The notes below the pieces were generated by a model. The model had not been told where the DNA came from. It ran no database searches and worked only from the letters and a program-made list of their open reading frames with translations. Of a stretch of 64,000 nt of DNA, positions 1 through 12,634 are shown in pieces (within the stretch, counting starts at the first letter, position 1; every line of letters begins with the position of its first letter). Source of the stretch: Spironucleus salmonicida (Eukaryota; Fornicata; Diplomonadida; Hexamitidae); contig CM035321.1 in assembly GCA_000497125.2 (NCBI GenBank), forward strand, positions 194,001 through 258,000. The letters are read 5' to 3'. Position numbers and translations under genes: made by a program.

Positions 1-2011
1 ATTTTTATTGATCTGACTAACAATTTGACATTTTATTAAAGTGTATTTCATGATCATTTTATAATTGCTAGCATTTATGTTATATTAAACTTAATTCCTC
101 TGAAATCTAGACCTGTTCAGATATAATATCTACTATAATATTAGTTAAATCTTTTGTTTCATCATAAAAATTAGGTAAATTTAAACATTAATCAATATTC
201 TTGAGTAATTTAGAAAATTTTAATATTTATTATTCCAAATTTTTGATTTTATTTTCAGCTTAACGTAATGTTTTTTAACTTATATTATGACTTTCTTTTA
301 ATTAATTAACTTATGAGTTTAATATATTTTCATGATTATTAGCAGAATTCTAATATTAAAGTATTTCTCTATCTTTCAGTAAAATTACTTTTTCTAGTTC
401 TAACTATTAGTGTTTTAACTCTTTACATTCTATATTTTATTAATCTTGAATATTTTTAGCCAAAATATTACTATTATATACTATTTGCTATTAATCTTGC
501 TTTAACTGCTAAATTTACCGATCCTTTTCTAATTCTATTTAGAAAACTTAATCTTTGGCTCTAATAAGTTTTTAAGAAACAATCTATAATTCCTCTGTAA
601 AATTTTATGATTCTCGCTCATACAACAATTATTTTTGCTAGATTTAATTTTAATAATCTTCAGTTTATTATTAATGAATGCGACTTTAATTAGTAAAATT
701 ATATTCCATCTTATCAATCTCTTCCTATTTTTATACATACTAAGCTTTTAGTTAAGTTAATTTATCAGCTATATTTTACAGTTCTTCTTTTTGATCTGTC
801 TCTCTACTATAAAGAGTTCTTATCTTTTTTGTTAGCTACTCGACTTCATATTCTAGTTTTTAATTTATTTCCACAATCTTTGTCAATTAATTACTATCTA
901 GTATGCTTGAATTATCTTAATTTTGAATGGGCTATTTAATAGATTCTGTGCTAGATTTAAGTTAGCATAATAGGTTTTCATTTTATTAATTTACAAATTC
1001 TACTTTTTTTTTAAGTTAATGTGAGTCTTCTTTTGCTTATTATAATTTTAATGTTACTTCTTTAATGAGCTCATCTTACTCTTTTATAAGTTATTACTAA
1101 TTTATTAAGTTTTAAAATGATAGTTCAGTTTAAATAATTCTACTACAAATAAAATGCTCTGTCTCAGAACTTTAATCATATTTTTCTATAACATGGTTAG
1201 CTTTTATAGTTATCAGTAGAAGCTAATCTTGTAAGGACTATTTTTCAGATTATAATAAATTTAAATCCTATTGGATTAATTCATAATTATATTTCAACGT
1301 CTCATACTAAATATGTAATTTACTACTTTATATTTCTTATTCCTCATATTCAAGCATTTTTGTATTTAAATTTAGATTTTGTCTCACTAATTACTCATTC
1401 TGATGTAGTAAATTAGTAACTATTGAAGTTTAGTTTTACAATTGGTTAGATTCTTAGGTTAATTAGTCTTATAATGAAACAATTTATTGCTATTTACAAT
1501 TATTTTAATTATTAAATTCATCAATTTACCCAAATAATAGTAATATATTTTAAATTATATCTTGCTCTTGGCATTAAAGTGTATTCGCTATTTCAGATAA
1601 AATAAACTCGAAATTTGTATTATCACTACATTTAGATATGAGAGTCATGTTGTGTTCTTGATATTCCTATAATTATACTTTTGTATCTCGATTCTCTGAT
1701 TAAGAAAATAAAAATAAATGTTATAGCATTGAAAATGTATTAGTTAATGATAATACTTACTTATCTAGTAAATGAAGTTTCTCTTATAACAAATTTGAAA
1801 TATTATATATATCAGGAGGTTATTCTTATACTAAAGAGGTAAACATACTTGAAAATTGACTTTTTTATCCAAGTATTTCATTAAATGAACATTAAAGTGA
1901 AGTTATCGCATTTTAATTGGTATCTATTATACTAACTCCTCGAGTAATTTGCTGAGATTTAGATCTATTTCGATAGGGAGATTGCTATTAAAGTTTTTAC
2001 ACAATTGACAT
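1..2011 (-). CDS. coiled-coil protein, C-terminus beyond window
   Basis: With TAA/TAG read as Gln, one frame runs without TGA from an ATG at 2011 down to the left edge of the window, at least 670 codons, so the gene is partial at its 3' end. The first ~100 residues are Ser/Gln/Asn-rich and probably unstructured. From about residue 130 onward the sequence is dominated by Glu, Lys, Gln, Leu and Asn with a heptad-like spacing of Leu/Ile, typical of a long coiled coil. No catalytic motif is visible. It is divergent from the next coiled-coil gene, 307 bp away, and the two could be related cytoskeletal or flagellar-root proteins; that role is inference. An internal ATG near 1638 is an alternative start. 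Confidence 0.8.
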
Positions 2012-2318
2012 TTTGGCGGAGTGAAAACAATATTCTGTCAAATACCCTATATATTAATAATTTATTTGTAGAACATTGTTGTGAAAAAATATAAATGTAA
2101 TAGTATTTTATATTGCTATGTTTACAGTTTTAAGTCAATGCTAGATATTCTTATAGACACTTGTGTATACTTATTTTATTGCAATAAATAACTCGATATA
2201 CGATAAGATAATTGTTAGTTTAAATATAAGTATTTTTATAGAATATTATATTCAAAGTAGAATATTAGGATTATCATTATTATTATATCTAATCTATGTA
2301 AAAATTGTGAAGAATACA
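2012..2318. other. shared 5' region of two divergent coiled-coil genes
   Basis: These 307 bp separate the divergent starts at 2011 (minus) and 2319 (plus). The sequence is strongly A+T-rich. The frame of the right-hand gene stays open upstream to about 2163 but offers no ATG before 2319. No RNA gene or defined promoter element is recognisable. Confidence 0.5.
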
Positions 2319-5300
2319 ATGGATAATTTAAAGATATCAGAGTTAACACGCACACCTACCTTATAGACTCATTATAAAAAATCCTTACTAAATAGATCTT
2401 CTAGATCAAAGTCAACATTAGATGCTCCTGTAGTATCAGCTGTTACTGCTTAAGCTATTTAACTACTTCATTAGTCGTTCAAAGATTTAGCAAAAAGTTA
2501 AAACCATATGCAATAACATATAGATTTCAAGATATTACGCTTCGATTTTGAGCTATTACCTTTGAAGTTAAAGTATTTGTAAAATAAAATTCAAAAACTT
2601 GAAAATATTGTGTCAAAGCTTTAAATTTAATAATAAAACAAATAATTTACTGTAAAAACTTAGCAATAGATATAATAATCATTAAATGAGTTAAGTGAAT
2701 TCAATGATAGTTTAAGAAAGTAAGTAAATGATCAATAATGTAAATTAAGTAGTAATAATAATATGAAAAATAATATTTAATAAGTACTTTTGAAACATAA
2801 TTTTGATAAATTCCATCAAAAATCAGAAATTTAAAGAGATTAATATGTTGATGAGATCGGTATCCAGTTAGATCGAATTTTAGATCAAAAGTATTTAATC
2901 AAATAACTTAATGATATATTTGATTAAAAATTTATAAATATGGATTAGGTTATTGAATATTCAAGTAAATTAAAAATTTCTGAGATTTCAAGACGGGAAA
3001 GTAACAAATCAAGACGAGAAAGTGGTAGTTTTGCTGAACAAGATAAAGGGTATTACCAATAATTATGTTAAATGACTAAACAAAACGAATCATTAATCAA
3101 TGAAAATGTGCTTAAAAATGATCTATTGAAAGATCTTAAGATTTAACTTTAAGGATAGATTAAACGGCATGAAAACTATTAGAAAAAGATAGAGATAGAA
3201 AAAGAGAAAGAAAATCAATATTTTGTTATTAAAATACAAGATTTAGAGAAAGAGATCTAATAATTAAGAGATAGAGATACTGAATTCTAATAATTATAAG
3301 CTGAGAAAGACAGATTAATATAACAATATGTTGTTGCATTTTCGGAAAATATAAATATTGTTGAAGAAGTAAAGAAGTAAAATGATGATATAGCATCAGC
3401 TATAAATTCTATTCATAATAATAGTGGTAATAAAAATGATAATTTTAGTGTACTAAATGAAATAAAATAGTAATTGGGACAGTTAGACGATTTCAAAATT
3501 ACATATAGTTAATAATAACAAAACTATAATCTATTAAATTAAGTGTCATAAACCTAATAGTATTTAATAGATAGTTTTAAATCATTATAGTAGTAAGAAA
3601 AATATAATGACAAAATACTTCTTTTATAAGAAAAAATAATAAATTATGAACTAACATTACATGATCATCAAAATAATAATTAATAATAGACGTAGGAAAT
3701 AGAGCATCTACGCATGATAAATAAGGAAGCGGGGTCCGAGCTGAAGAACTTCTAGTAGGTGCTGATGTTAAAAGAGTAGTCGCATTGCGCACTTCAGCAG
3801 GAAGTCGATGGACTTTAAGTCTAGCTGGAGGAGACCAAGTTATTCTATGAAGGGAAGCAGGCAACCGACAAGTCTATGCAAATGTCACAGTACGCCTTGC
3901 CGGTATCATTGCAAACTAGTGCCCTCGTCGATTCGCAGGTGAGTGTCTTACGCAACGAAACGGTGGAGCTCTAGCAAAAGGCTTAGGAGCTAGAAGCTCA
4001 TGTTGATAAGTAAACAGAGTAACTTGTAAAAGTTACTTAGGACAAGGATACCAGAGAGAGGTAGATATAAAATCTTGCCTCTGAAAATGCTTAGCTTACT
4101 GGGCAGTTAGAGGATTTGAGATACTCAGTGCTGAATGAGTCTAAAACTATTGAAGGCAATTAGAAAACGATTGGAAATTTAAGGGAGGAACTAGTTCATA
4201 CATAGGCAATGGTTGACAAACTAATTGCCGAAAAGCAATAAAATATCTCAGCATCTACAGAGTAGCGCATGAACGAAACTAAACTTATGGAGCATATCAA
4301 CTCACTAGTTACTGAATAGTAGCAAGGTGTCACGACGATTTAAACATTACAATAGGAAATAGAGCATCTACGCATGATAAATAAGGAAGCGGGGTCCGAG
4401 CTGAAGAACTTCTAGTAGGTGCTGATGTTAAAAGAGTAGTCGCATTGCGCACTTCAGCAGGAAGTCGATGGACTTTAAGTCTAGCTGGAGGAGACCAAGT
4501 TATTCTATGAAGGGAAGCAGGCAACCGACAAGTCTATGCAAATGTCACAGTACGCCTTGCCGGTATCATTGCAAACTAGTGCCCTCGTCGATTCGCAGGT
4601 GAGTGTCTTACGCAACGAAACGGTGGAGCTCTAGCAAAAGGCTTAGGAGCTAGAAGCTCATGTTGATAAGTAAACAGAGTAACTTGTAAAAGTTACTTAG
4701 GACAAGGATACCAGAGAGAGGTAGATATAAAATCTTGCCTCTGAAAATGCTTAGCTTACTGGGCAGTTAGAGGATTTGAGATACTCAGTGCTGAATGAGT
4801 CTAAAACTATTGAAGGCAATTAGAAAACGATTGGAAATTTAAGGGAGGAACTAGTTCATACATAGGCAATGGTTGACAAACTAATTGCCGAAAAGCAATA
4901 AAATATCTCAGCATCTACAGAGTAGCGCATGAACGAAACTAAACTTATGGAGCATATCAACTCACTAGTTACTGAATAGTAGCAAGGTGTCACGACGATT
5001 TAAACATTACAATAGGAAATAGAGCATCTACGCATGATAAATAAGGAAGCGGGGTCCGAGCTGAAGAACTTCTAGTAGGTGCTGATGTTAAAAGAGTAGT
5101 CGCATTGCGCACTTCAGCAGGAAGTCGATGGACTTTAAGTCTAGCTGGAGGAGACCAAGTTATTCTATGAAGGGAAGCAGGCAACCGACAAGTCTATGCA
5201 AATGTCACAGTACGCCTTGCCGGTATCATTGCAAACTAGTGCCCTCGTCGATTCGCAGGTGAGTGTCTTACGCAACGAAACGGTGGAGCTCTAGCAAAAG

Positions 5301-8300
5301 GCTTAGGAGCTAGAAGCTCATGTTGATAAGTAAACAGAGTAACTTGTAAAAGTTACTTAGGACAAGGATACCAGAGAGAGGTAGATATAAAATCTTGCCT
5401 CTGAAAATGCTTAGCTTACTGGGCAGTTAGAGGATTTGAGATACTCAGTGCTGAATGAGTCTAAAACTATTGAAGGCAATTAGAAAACGATTGGAAATTT
5501 AAGGGAGGAACTAGTTCATACATAGGCAATGGTTGACAAACTAATTGCCGAAAAGCAATAAAATATCTCAGCATCTACAGAGTAGCGCATGAACGAAACT
5601 AAACTTATGGAGCATATCAACTCACTAGTTACTGAATAGTAGCAAGGTGTCACGACGATTTAAACATTACAATAGGAAATAGAGCATCTACGCATGATAA
5701 ATAAGGAAGCGGGGTTCGAGCTGAAGAACTTCTAGTAGGTGCTGATGTTAAAAGAGTAGTCGCATTGCGCACTTCAGCAGGAAGTCGATGGACTTTAAGT
5801 CTAGCTGGAGGAGACCAAGTTATTCTATGAAGGGAAGCAGGCAACCGACAAGTCTATGCAAATGTCACAGTACGCCTTGCCGGTATCATTGCAAACTAGT
5901 GCCCTCGTCGATTCGCAGGTGAGTGTCTTACGCAACGAAACGGTGGAGCTCTAGCAAAAGGCTTAGGAGCTAGAAGCTCATGTTGATAAGTAAACAGAGT
6001 AACTTGTAAAAGTTACTTAGGACAAGGATACCAGAGAGAGGTAGATATAAAATCTTGCCTCTGAAAATGCTTAGCTTACTGGGCAGTTAGAGGATTTGAG
6101 ATACTCAGTGCTGAATGAGTCTAAAACTATTGAAGGCAATTAGAAAACGATTGGAAATTTAAGGGAGGAACTAGTTCATACATAGGCAATGGTTGACAAA
6201 CTAATTGCCGAAAAGCAATAAAATATCTCAGCATCTACAGAGTAGCGCATGAACGAAACTAAACTTATGGAGCATATCAACTCACTAGTTACTGAATAGT
6301 AGCAAGGTGTCACGACGATTTAAACATTACAATAGGAAATAGAGCATCTACGCATGATAAATAAGGAAGCGGGGTTCGAGCTGAAGAACTTCTAGTAGGT
6401 GCTGATGTTAAAAGAGTAGTCGCATTGCGCACTTCAGCAGGAAGTCGATGGACTTTAAGTCTAGCTGGAGGAGACCAAGTTATTCTATGAAGGGAAGCAG
6501 GCAACCGACAAGTCTATGCAAATGTCACAGTACGCCTTGCCGGTATCATTGCAAACTAGTGCCCTCGTCGATTCGCAGGTGAGTGTCTTACGCAACGAAA
6601 CGGTGGAGCTCTAGCAAAAGGCTTAGGAGCTAGAAGCTCATGTTGATAAGTAAACAGAGTAACTTGTAAAAGTTACTTAGGACAAGGATACCAGAGAGAG
6701 GTAGATATAAAATCTTGCCTCTGAAAATGCTTAGCTTACTGGGCAGTTAGAGGATTTGAGATACTCAGTGCTGAATGAGTCTAAAACTATTGAAGGCAAT
6801 TAGAAAACGATTGGAAATTTAAGGGAGGAACTAGTTCATACATAGGCAATGGTTGACAAACTAATTGCCGAAAAGCAATAAAATATCTCAGCATCTACAG
6901 AGTAGCGCATGAACGAAACTAAACTTATGGAGCATATCAACTCACTAGTTACTGAATAGTAGCAAGGTGTCACGACGATTTAAACATTACAATAGGAAAT
7001 AGAGCATCTACGCATGATAAATAAGGAAGCGGGGTTCGAGCTGAAGAACTTCTAGTAGGTGCTGATGTTAAAAGAGTAGTCGCATTGCGCACTTCAGCAG
7101 GAAGTCGATGGACTTTAAGTCTAGCTGGAGGAGACCAAGTTATTCTATGAAGGGAAGCAGGCAACCGACAAGTCTATGCAAATGTCACAGTACGCCTTGC
7201 CGGTATCATTGCAAACTAGTGCCCTCGTCGATTCGCAGGTGAGTGTCTTACGCAACGAAACGGTGGAGCTCTAGCAAAAGGCTTAGGAGCTAGAAGCTCA
7301 TGTTGATAAGTAAACAGAGTAACTTGTAAAAGTTACTTAGGACAAGGATACCAGAGAGAGGTAGATATAAAATCTTGCCTCTGAAAATGCTTAGCTTACT
7401 GGGCAGTTAGAGGATTTGAGATACTCAGTGCTGAATGAGTCTAAAACTATTGAAGGCAATTAGAAAACGATTGGAAATTTAAGGGAGGAACTAGTTCATA
7501 CATAGGCAATGGTTGACAAACTAATTGCCGAAAAGCAATAAAATATCTCAGCATCTACAGAGTAGCGCATGAACGAAACTAAACTTATGGAGCATATCAA
7601 CTCACTAGTTACTGAATAGTAGCAAGGTGTCACGACGATTTAAACATTACAATAGGAAATAGAGCATCTACGCATGATAAATAAGGAAGCGGGGTTCGAG
7701 CTGAAGAACTTCTAGTAGGTGCTGATGTTAAAAGAGTAGTCGCATTGCGCACTTCAGCAGGAAGTCGATGGACTTTAAGTCTAGCTGGAGGAGACCAAGT
7801 TATTCTATGAAGGGAAGCAGGCAACCGACAAGTCTATGCAAATGTCACAGTACGCCTTGCCGGTATCATTGCAAACTAGTGCCCTCGTCGATTCGCAGGT
7901 GAGTGTCTTACGCAACGAAACGGTGGAGCTCTAGCAAAAGGCTTAGGAGCTAGAAGATACAGTAGTATAGTTAAATAACTTAATATCAGATATTCAAAGC
8001 TAAAAATAATAGCTTAAATAACAATTGTTGTTATTTGAATCTGAAAATTTGAATCTAACAAAATAATTACTTAGATATCAAAATATAAAAGACACACAAC
8101 TACCGGATCATAGTAATATTACAGCTAGTTCATAGACTATTTTGACTTATGATTTGATTGATGTGATTGATTATCAAAATGATACACTTAAATTTGATCT
8201 CAGATAACAGTAACATTAAAACTAAGAAGTTACTAAAATACAGTTTAATCTGCAAACTTAGGTATAAGATCTTCGAGAATAAAATATTGAACTTAATATG

Positions 8301-9140
8301 TTACTAAAAAGATAGTAGGAAAAGAATTTAAAGTTATTGGATATTAATAAGTTTTTAGAAAAACAATTAGATAGCAACATTAATACAACTTAATAATCGA
8401 ACCTGTAAAATGATCAAAAACAGACTAATATAATTAAATCTTAATAGCATGTTAATGATTTAGAAAAATCTCTTAAAAATTTAAATAAAGATTGTAAAAT
8501 TTTCAAGTAAAAGCTTTCTGAAACATAAATTCAACTTGACAATAAAGATGAATTTTATTAAACCTAACTATAATAATAAGCAGAAGAATTATTACTAGCA
8601 CATAGAGAAAGAGATAATTCTATAAATACTCTTAAATAAGTGTAAAAAGACTTATAAGAAACAAAATAAGATCTAATAACACTAAAATAAAACTTAAACT
8701 CTAATACATTGTAAAACTTGGTGTAAGTATAAGAATAAGAAATTTTGCTACTTAAATAGTAGATGAATAATTAAAATAATTCTATGGTTATGTCTTAAAT
8801 AAGCAAATCTTAAACAATATTATCCGCTTTGGAAGACTCAATTATAGCACCTAAGTCTGTGATAGAAGATATACGTAGTATTAAATTATTAGTATTTGAT
8901 GTATTTTAGTTATCAGAAGATGAAAGAATTAGAGGATAATTAAAATAAGCCTGTGATAGGTTAGCAACAGTTATATTTGCGCTGACATTTAAATAAAATT
9001 GTGATTTTTTAGACTAAAGTGAAGATTTAGCATTTTCCAGGTTGCTTATTGAGAAACAGGAAGAAAGATAAAAGCGAATGAATTAAGGCAGCTTAAGTTA
9101 ACTAGAAGGAAGTTAAGTAAGTCTGAGTGGTTTCATTTGA
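2319..9140 (+). CDS. giant coiled-coil protein with 6.46 internal 220-residue repeats
   Basis: A single TAR=Gln frame of 2274 codons runs from ATG 2319 to TGA 9138-9140. An exact multiple of three across the whole repeat array supports one continuous protein of 2273 residues. Residues ~1-458 and ~1880-2273 are AT-rich in DNA and Gln/Asn/Lys-rich. Residues ~459-1879 are the tandem array (3693-7956), encoded by clearly more GC-rich DNA. The whole protein has the Glu/Lys/Gln/Leu pattern of an extended coiled coil, with no ATPase, kinesin or zinc motif visible, so a structural role in cytoskeleton, basal body or Golgi tethering is likely but unproven. The start is preceded by an A-rich context, as at most genes here. 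The identical repeats imply recent homogenisation, so length may vary between alleles. Confidence 0.85.
3693..7956 (+). repeat. 660-bp tandem repeat array, 6.46 copies, in frame
   Basis: The unit boundary at 3693 recurs at 4353, 5013, 5673, 6333, 6993 and 7653, exactly 660 bp apart. The last copy stops at 7956, 304 bp into the unit. Copies look identical by eye except for one base: C at 3736, 4396 and 5056, but T at 5716, 6376, 7036 and 7696, changing a Ser codon (TCC) to Phe (TTC). The unit is 220 codons, so copy number can change without breaking the frame. One sampled 60-base line is 45% GC, against 18% in a line just upstream in the same gene. Confidence 0.97.
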
Positions 9141-9195
9141 GTGATGAGCGTTAAATTATTTATATATTATATCCTATTAATATCATATATATTTA

Positions 9196-9891
9196 ATGGG
9201 AAAACGTGACTGGTTCAACGCAGCAATAAACAATGATATATCTTTCATTATGACTAATATACATAAATATAGCTAAAAATTAGATACTTCTAGCTGTTCT
9301 CCACACTAGAAAGGAATTTCTGCTCTTTTTCTAGCTATAATAAATGGAAACAGCTAAATAGTCGACTTTCTTTTAGACTACGAAATCAATATTACTTCAA
9401 CTCATATGTTTACAGTCAGTGCTCCGAACTTTTACGACATCATACTCTATCCAGGATCTACTGCTTTGCACGTCGCATTTGCAGCACAAGATTACACACT
9501 TGGAGCTTCACTTTTGGATAGAGTAACTCAGCCAGATTCTCAGGGTGATCCACCTGTCGCTCTGGCTCCAATTTGTCGCCCATGTCCTTCATTGGAGTAA
9601 CTTTTTGACAATGTGAACTTTATTAATTAACTCAAAAAATGTCCTACTTTTTTGCACAACTGTGCGCTATTTGGGAGGTTTATTTTAATAAGAAAAATAG
9701 TTGAGAAAATAGTTTCTGGTGATCATGAGTTAGCATTATTCGTTAAAAACCAAATGGAACACAAAGTTGATGGAATGAACGTCTATGATCTAGCAATTTG
9801 CTAAATAGATGAAGGAAAAACAGGTTGCAGTAAAGCCGATAAGGTTACTTTGATTGATGCACTCAAGGAGTTAGAAGATGTGTTACAATGA
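9196..9891 (+). CDS. ankyrin-repeat-like protein
   Basis: 231 residues from ATG 9196 to TGA 9889-9891, 55 bp after the giant coiled-coil gene. The N-terminal half has ankyrin-like helices: a segment reading ALFLAIINGN followed by a hydrophobic stretch and FLLDYEINI, then STALHVAFAAQDY, close to the TALHxAA signature. Two or three repeats are likely, which is a protein-binding scaffold with unknown partner. The second half is a helical domain with VDGMNVYDLAI, possibly another ankyrin unit. The DNA between about 9400 and 9600 is distinctly more GC-rich and uses CAG/CAA for Gln, unlike the flanks. Confidence 0.8.
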
Positions 9892-9998
9892 ACGAAATTA
9901 TTTGGAAGGATAGTATATAAAATGGTCTCAAGTGAGAGGGAAGTTGTGACTATATATTATTTAAATGATATATAATAGCATATATTACAAAATACATA

Positions 9999-10346
9999 AT
10001 GAATTCATCTAAAAATAAGTCTATTTAATATTAACCATTTATATCATTACGCGAGAGAACTTACTCTAGAGATGCTATATGTTAAAACTCTGATAATTTG
10101 TATAAACTTATAATAGGCGGAAAAGTTGATTTAGTTTTGGAAAATTAACCTATTAATATATAATTATAGCATTACAAATCCACTATAGCATTACTATAAG
10201 AGGAATATGTAGATAATTTACAGCATAAGGATAATAGTATTTTAAATCATTTTTATGAAAAATCTCTTTCATTAGCAATAGATGCTAAAGTTGAAATTGA
10301 AAAAAGAGATCTTAAAATTAAAAAATATATGAAATTATACTAGTGA
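9999..10346 (+). CDS. hypothetical protein, 115 aa, frame continues past TGA
   Basis: ATG 9999 to TGA 10344-10346 gives 115 residues. The C-terminal half is Glu/Lys/Leu-rich and probably helical. I do not recognise the family. The same frame continues past the stop with hydrophobic, membrane-like sequence interrupted by further TGA codons (see the next entry), so this could be the intact front of a decaying longer gene, or an independent short gene. The ankyrin-type gene ends 107 bp upstream. Confidence 0.55.
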
Positions 10347-10678
10347 TTGTATATTATTCAGTCGTTTTGCTTGTTTTAGTCACTTTTCATCCTGGTTTAA
10401 AAATTAATAGCTTTTGATAATTATTTTGATAGAAAATTAGGGCTTAAGGTATCACAACGAGCAGTATTCTCTAGTGATTATTGATTATTCATAGAATATA
10501 TGTTGTCAGTAACTTATATTGGTGTTTCGTTAATAGTACAACCCATTAGTTTTGCAAATTTTCTTTTATTAATAAAAATAATATCGCTTAATAACCATTA
10601 TCATTTTTAAATTTGGAAATTAATTTATATTATTAACTTATATTTTATAATAATAGTATTGGTTTATAAAATTAAATA
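10347..10678 (+). other. TGA-interrupted membrane-like frame
   Basis: No complete long gene lies here. In the frame of the preceding gene the sequence after TGA 10344 reads hydrophobic for ~45 codons, meets a TGA near 10485, then continues from ATG 10500 for 60 codons of strongly hydrophobic, membrane-like sequence to TGA 10680-10682. That last stop overlaps the ATG of the next gene (10679). It may be a decayed membrane-protein gene or chance open frame in AT-rich DNA. Conserved genes in the window use TGG for Trp and TGA only as stop, so routine recoding is unlikely. Confidence 0.35.
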
Positions 10679-11323
10679 ATGAGAAATTCTTTCAGATCTT
10701 AATCCACATTATCAATTAATTAATTAAGTACCATACCGCCCAAAAAGTTTAGAAATACAACATAAGTTAACTCTAATTAGAGATCATAGTCATGTAAATA
10801 AAAAACCTAACATTATAATAATCAATTATCTTTATAACTTCAGCGAGAAAATAGCTTTGATTTATCTCGATCTACATTGAAAATTACAGTAAAAAATTAT
10901 GAATCAGAGTCATTACGATAATAATATATAATCAAAAACTTGTTTATACCAAAGCCTGTAACAATAAATACAAAAGATATACCAAAATTTAAGAAAGAAA
11001 AATAATCATACTATGATTCTCGTTAAGAATAATTTGAAGTCATCAAATAACTGAACAACTATGATGATCTTTTAATTAAGTAGTTACATCCATCTTAGCA
11101 CTCATAAATAAAAACTTGTAAATTTTTATCATCTTGGAGAGCAAATGATAATCAGATCTCATCAGCACGTTTTGACGCATAGTTAATGTAATTTTCTGGA
11201 TTTTCTTATTCGCCAATTACGAGAAATACTAGAATAGACAAAAAACCTCTTTATGGAGTTCCAACTTAAAAACAATCTGGATCTACAATTAATAAGTCAT
11301 TCTTTCAAACCATGAATAAATGA
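10679..11323 (+). CDS. hypothetical Ser/Gln-rich protein
   Basis: 214 residues from ATG 10679 to TGA 11321-11323. The first ~70 residues are rich in Ser, Thr, Gln and Arg and likely disordered. The middle (for example KITVKNYESESL and IPKPVTINTKDIPKFKKEK) and the short C-terminal motifs around GFSYSPITR look like the proline/glycine-poor linkers of flagellar or cytoskeletal microtubule inner proteins, but no family signature is certain. The 3' end is only 24 bp from the 3' end of the convergent flavodiiron gene, matching the compact gene spacing elsewhere. Confidence 0.65.
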
Positions 11324-11347
11324 AATATAATACTGCATATTATATTT

Positions 11348-12634
11348 TCACTCTTATATTAGTTTCTACTCTTCTAGTGGTATACCTTATTCAACTTTTA
11401 TTTATTCAGAACACTACAATTTTTACTTTTCATATTACCTTATTGTATCGACTACAACTTTACCTAAATTTATTAACTTAAATCCATCTTCATGGCTAAT
11501 TGCGAATTTAAATTCAAATCGTTAAACTTCTATCCCACCACCTTTTAGTATCGCAATCGCTACCATTTTCTCAATACTCTTAGAATTCCATCCAAATGCT
11601 CCAAAAAATGCACAATGTTTCCCATTTATTAGAGTAAGAGAAGATAAATATCGCAATACTGACATTATTTTCGGGGTAGCACATCCATTTATTGTTGGAG
11701 ATCCAACAATCATTCCTTTTGCCTCCAAAAGCTCTGCAGCAATTTTAGTTAGGCCAACCACTCTGACATCGCATATAATATATTTCATACCACAATTAAT
11801 TATTTAAGATGCGATAAGTTTGGCAGCATGTTCAGTTTAATTATAAATAGTATCAAATAATATTACAATTTTATTCTAATTATAAACATTAGTTGTAAAT
11901 TAAATAAAATACTAAACAGCATGATTAAGCTATTCCCCTCTCCAACACACTCCATGAGCAGTTAATATATATTTTGGTTCAAATTCTAAAATAAATGGTA
12001 CTAGTTTTTCACAAATTAATCTACAAGGGGACACAATATTAGCAATATATTCCTTGAAAAGTTTCATCAGGTGATCAAAATGGTGTATTTCATCTGCATA
12101 TCTCTCAGTACATGCAATATGTTATCCAAACGCATCATTTGAGAATAATATATGATTCTCTTTATCAATTGTCCACATTGATTCAGGCCAATGAACTTTA
12201 GTAAACTTAAACATTAATTCTCTATTTCCTGTATTAATTATTGATTCTTCATCAATAATTTCAAACTCATAATCATTAAGCGTTGGAAATTATGAAACTA
12301 ATAAATCTTTACATAATTTATTACAAATTAATTTTGCGTGTGGGATTCGTTACATTAGAATTGGAAGTCCTGATGTATGATCTCCTTCTGCATGATTAAT
12401 TATGATTTGCTATATTTATTATATATCTATAATAGAACCTATTCTATCAATATGTTCTTCAATAAGTGTATGTTTTACAGAATCGACTAAAGTAATGATA
12501 TCATCCTAAAGTAGATATGAATTATAGGTTGTTCCTTCCTCTGTTTCATGCCCATGAAACTGTCTTATTGTCCAATCAATAGCACCGACCCATTATATTT
12601 AGGGTAGAACTTCATTAGATGACATATGCATCAT
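11348..12634 (-). CDS. flavodiiron protein (A-type flavoprotein), copy 1
   Basis: 428 residues from ATG 12634 to TGA 11348, the usual length for this family (~400). The N-terminal metallo-beta-lactamase-like domain carries the diiron ligands: NHAEGDHT near residue 85 (H-x-E-x-D-H), then VHWPESM, the aspartate in LFSNDAFGQH and the histidine in LTAHGVCWRG. A flavodoxin domain follows from about residue 260, with the FMN-loop-like FDTIYNQTEHAA and a later GSPTING loop. The family reduces O2 to water and/or NO to N2O in anaerobes, in the cytosol, with electrons from NADH-linked partners; these partners are not in this window. A paralogue of exactly the same length lies 400 bp upstream on the same strand. 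All Trp codons at conserved sites are TGG. Confidence 0.96.

Noticed and set aside
3577-7824. Seven identical minus-strand frames of about 64-95 codons
   Set aside because: They are antisense to the in-frame 660-bp repeat of the coiled-coil gene and exist only because the repeat is GC-richer and lacks stops on that strand.
3693-7956. Satellite or CRISPR-like array
   Set aside because: Units are 660 bp, contiguous without spacers and continuous with a flanking reading frame; it is a coding tandem repeat.
9999-10682. General decoding of TGA as Trp
   Set aside because: All conserved Trp residues examined in flavodiiron, TBC, S2P, Myb and TSR1 proteins are TGG, and these genes end at TGA with family-typical lengths.
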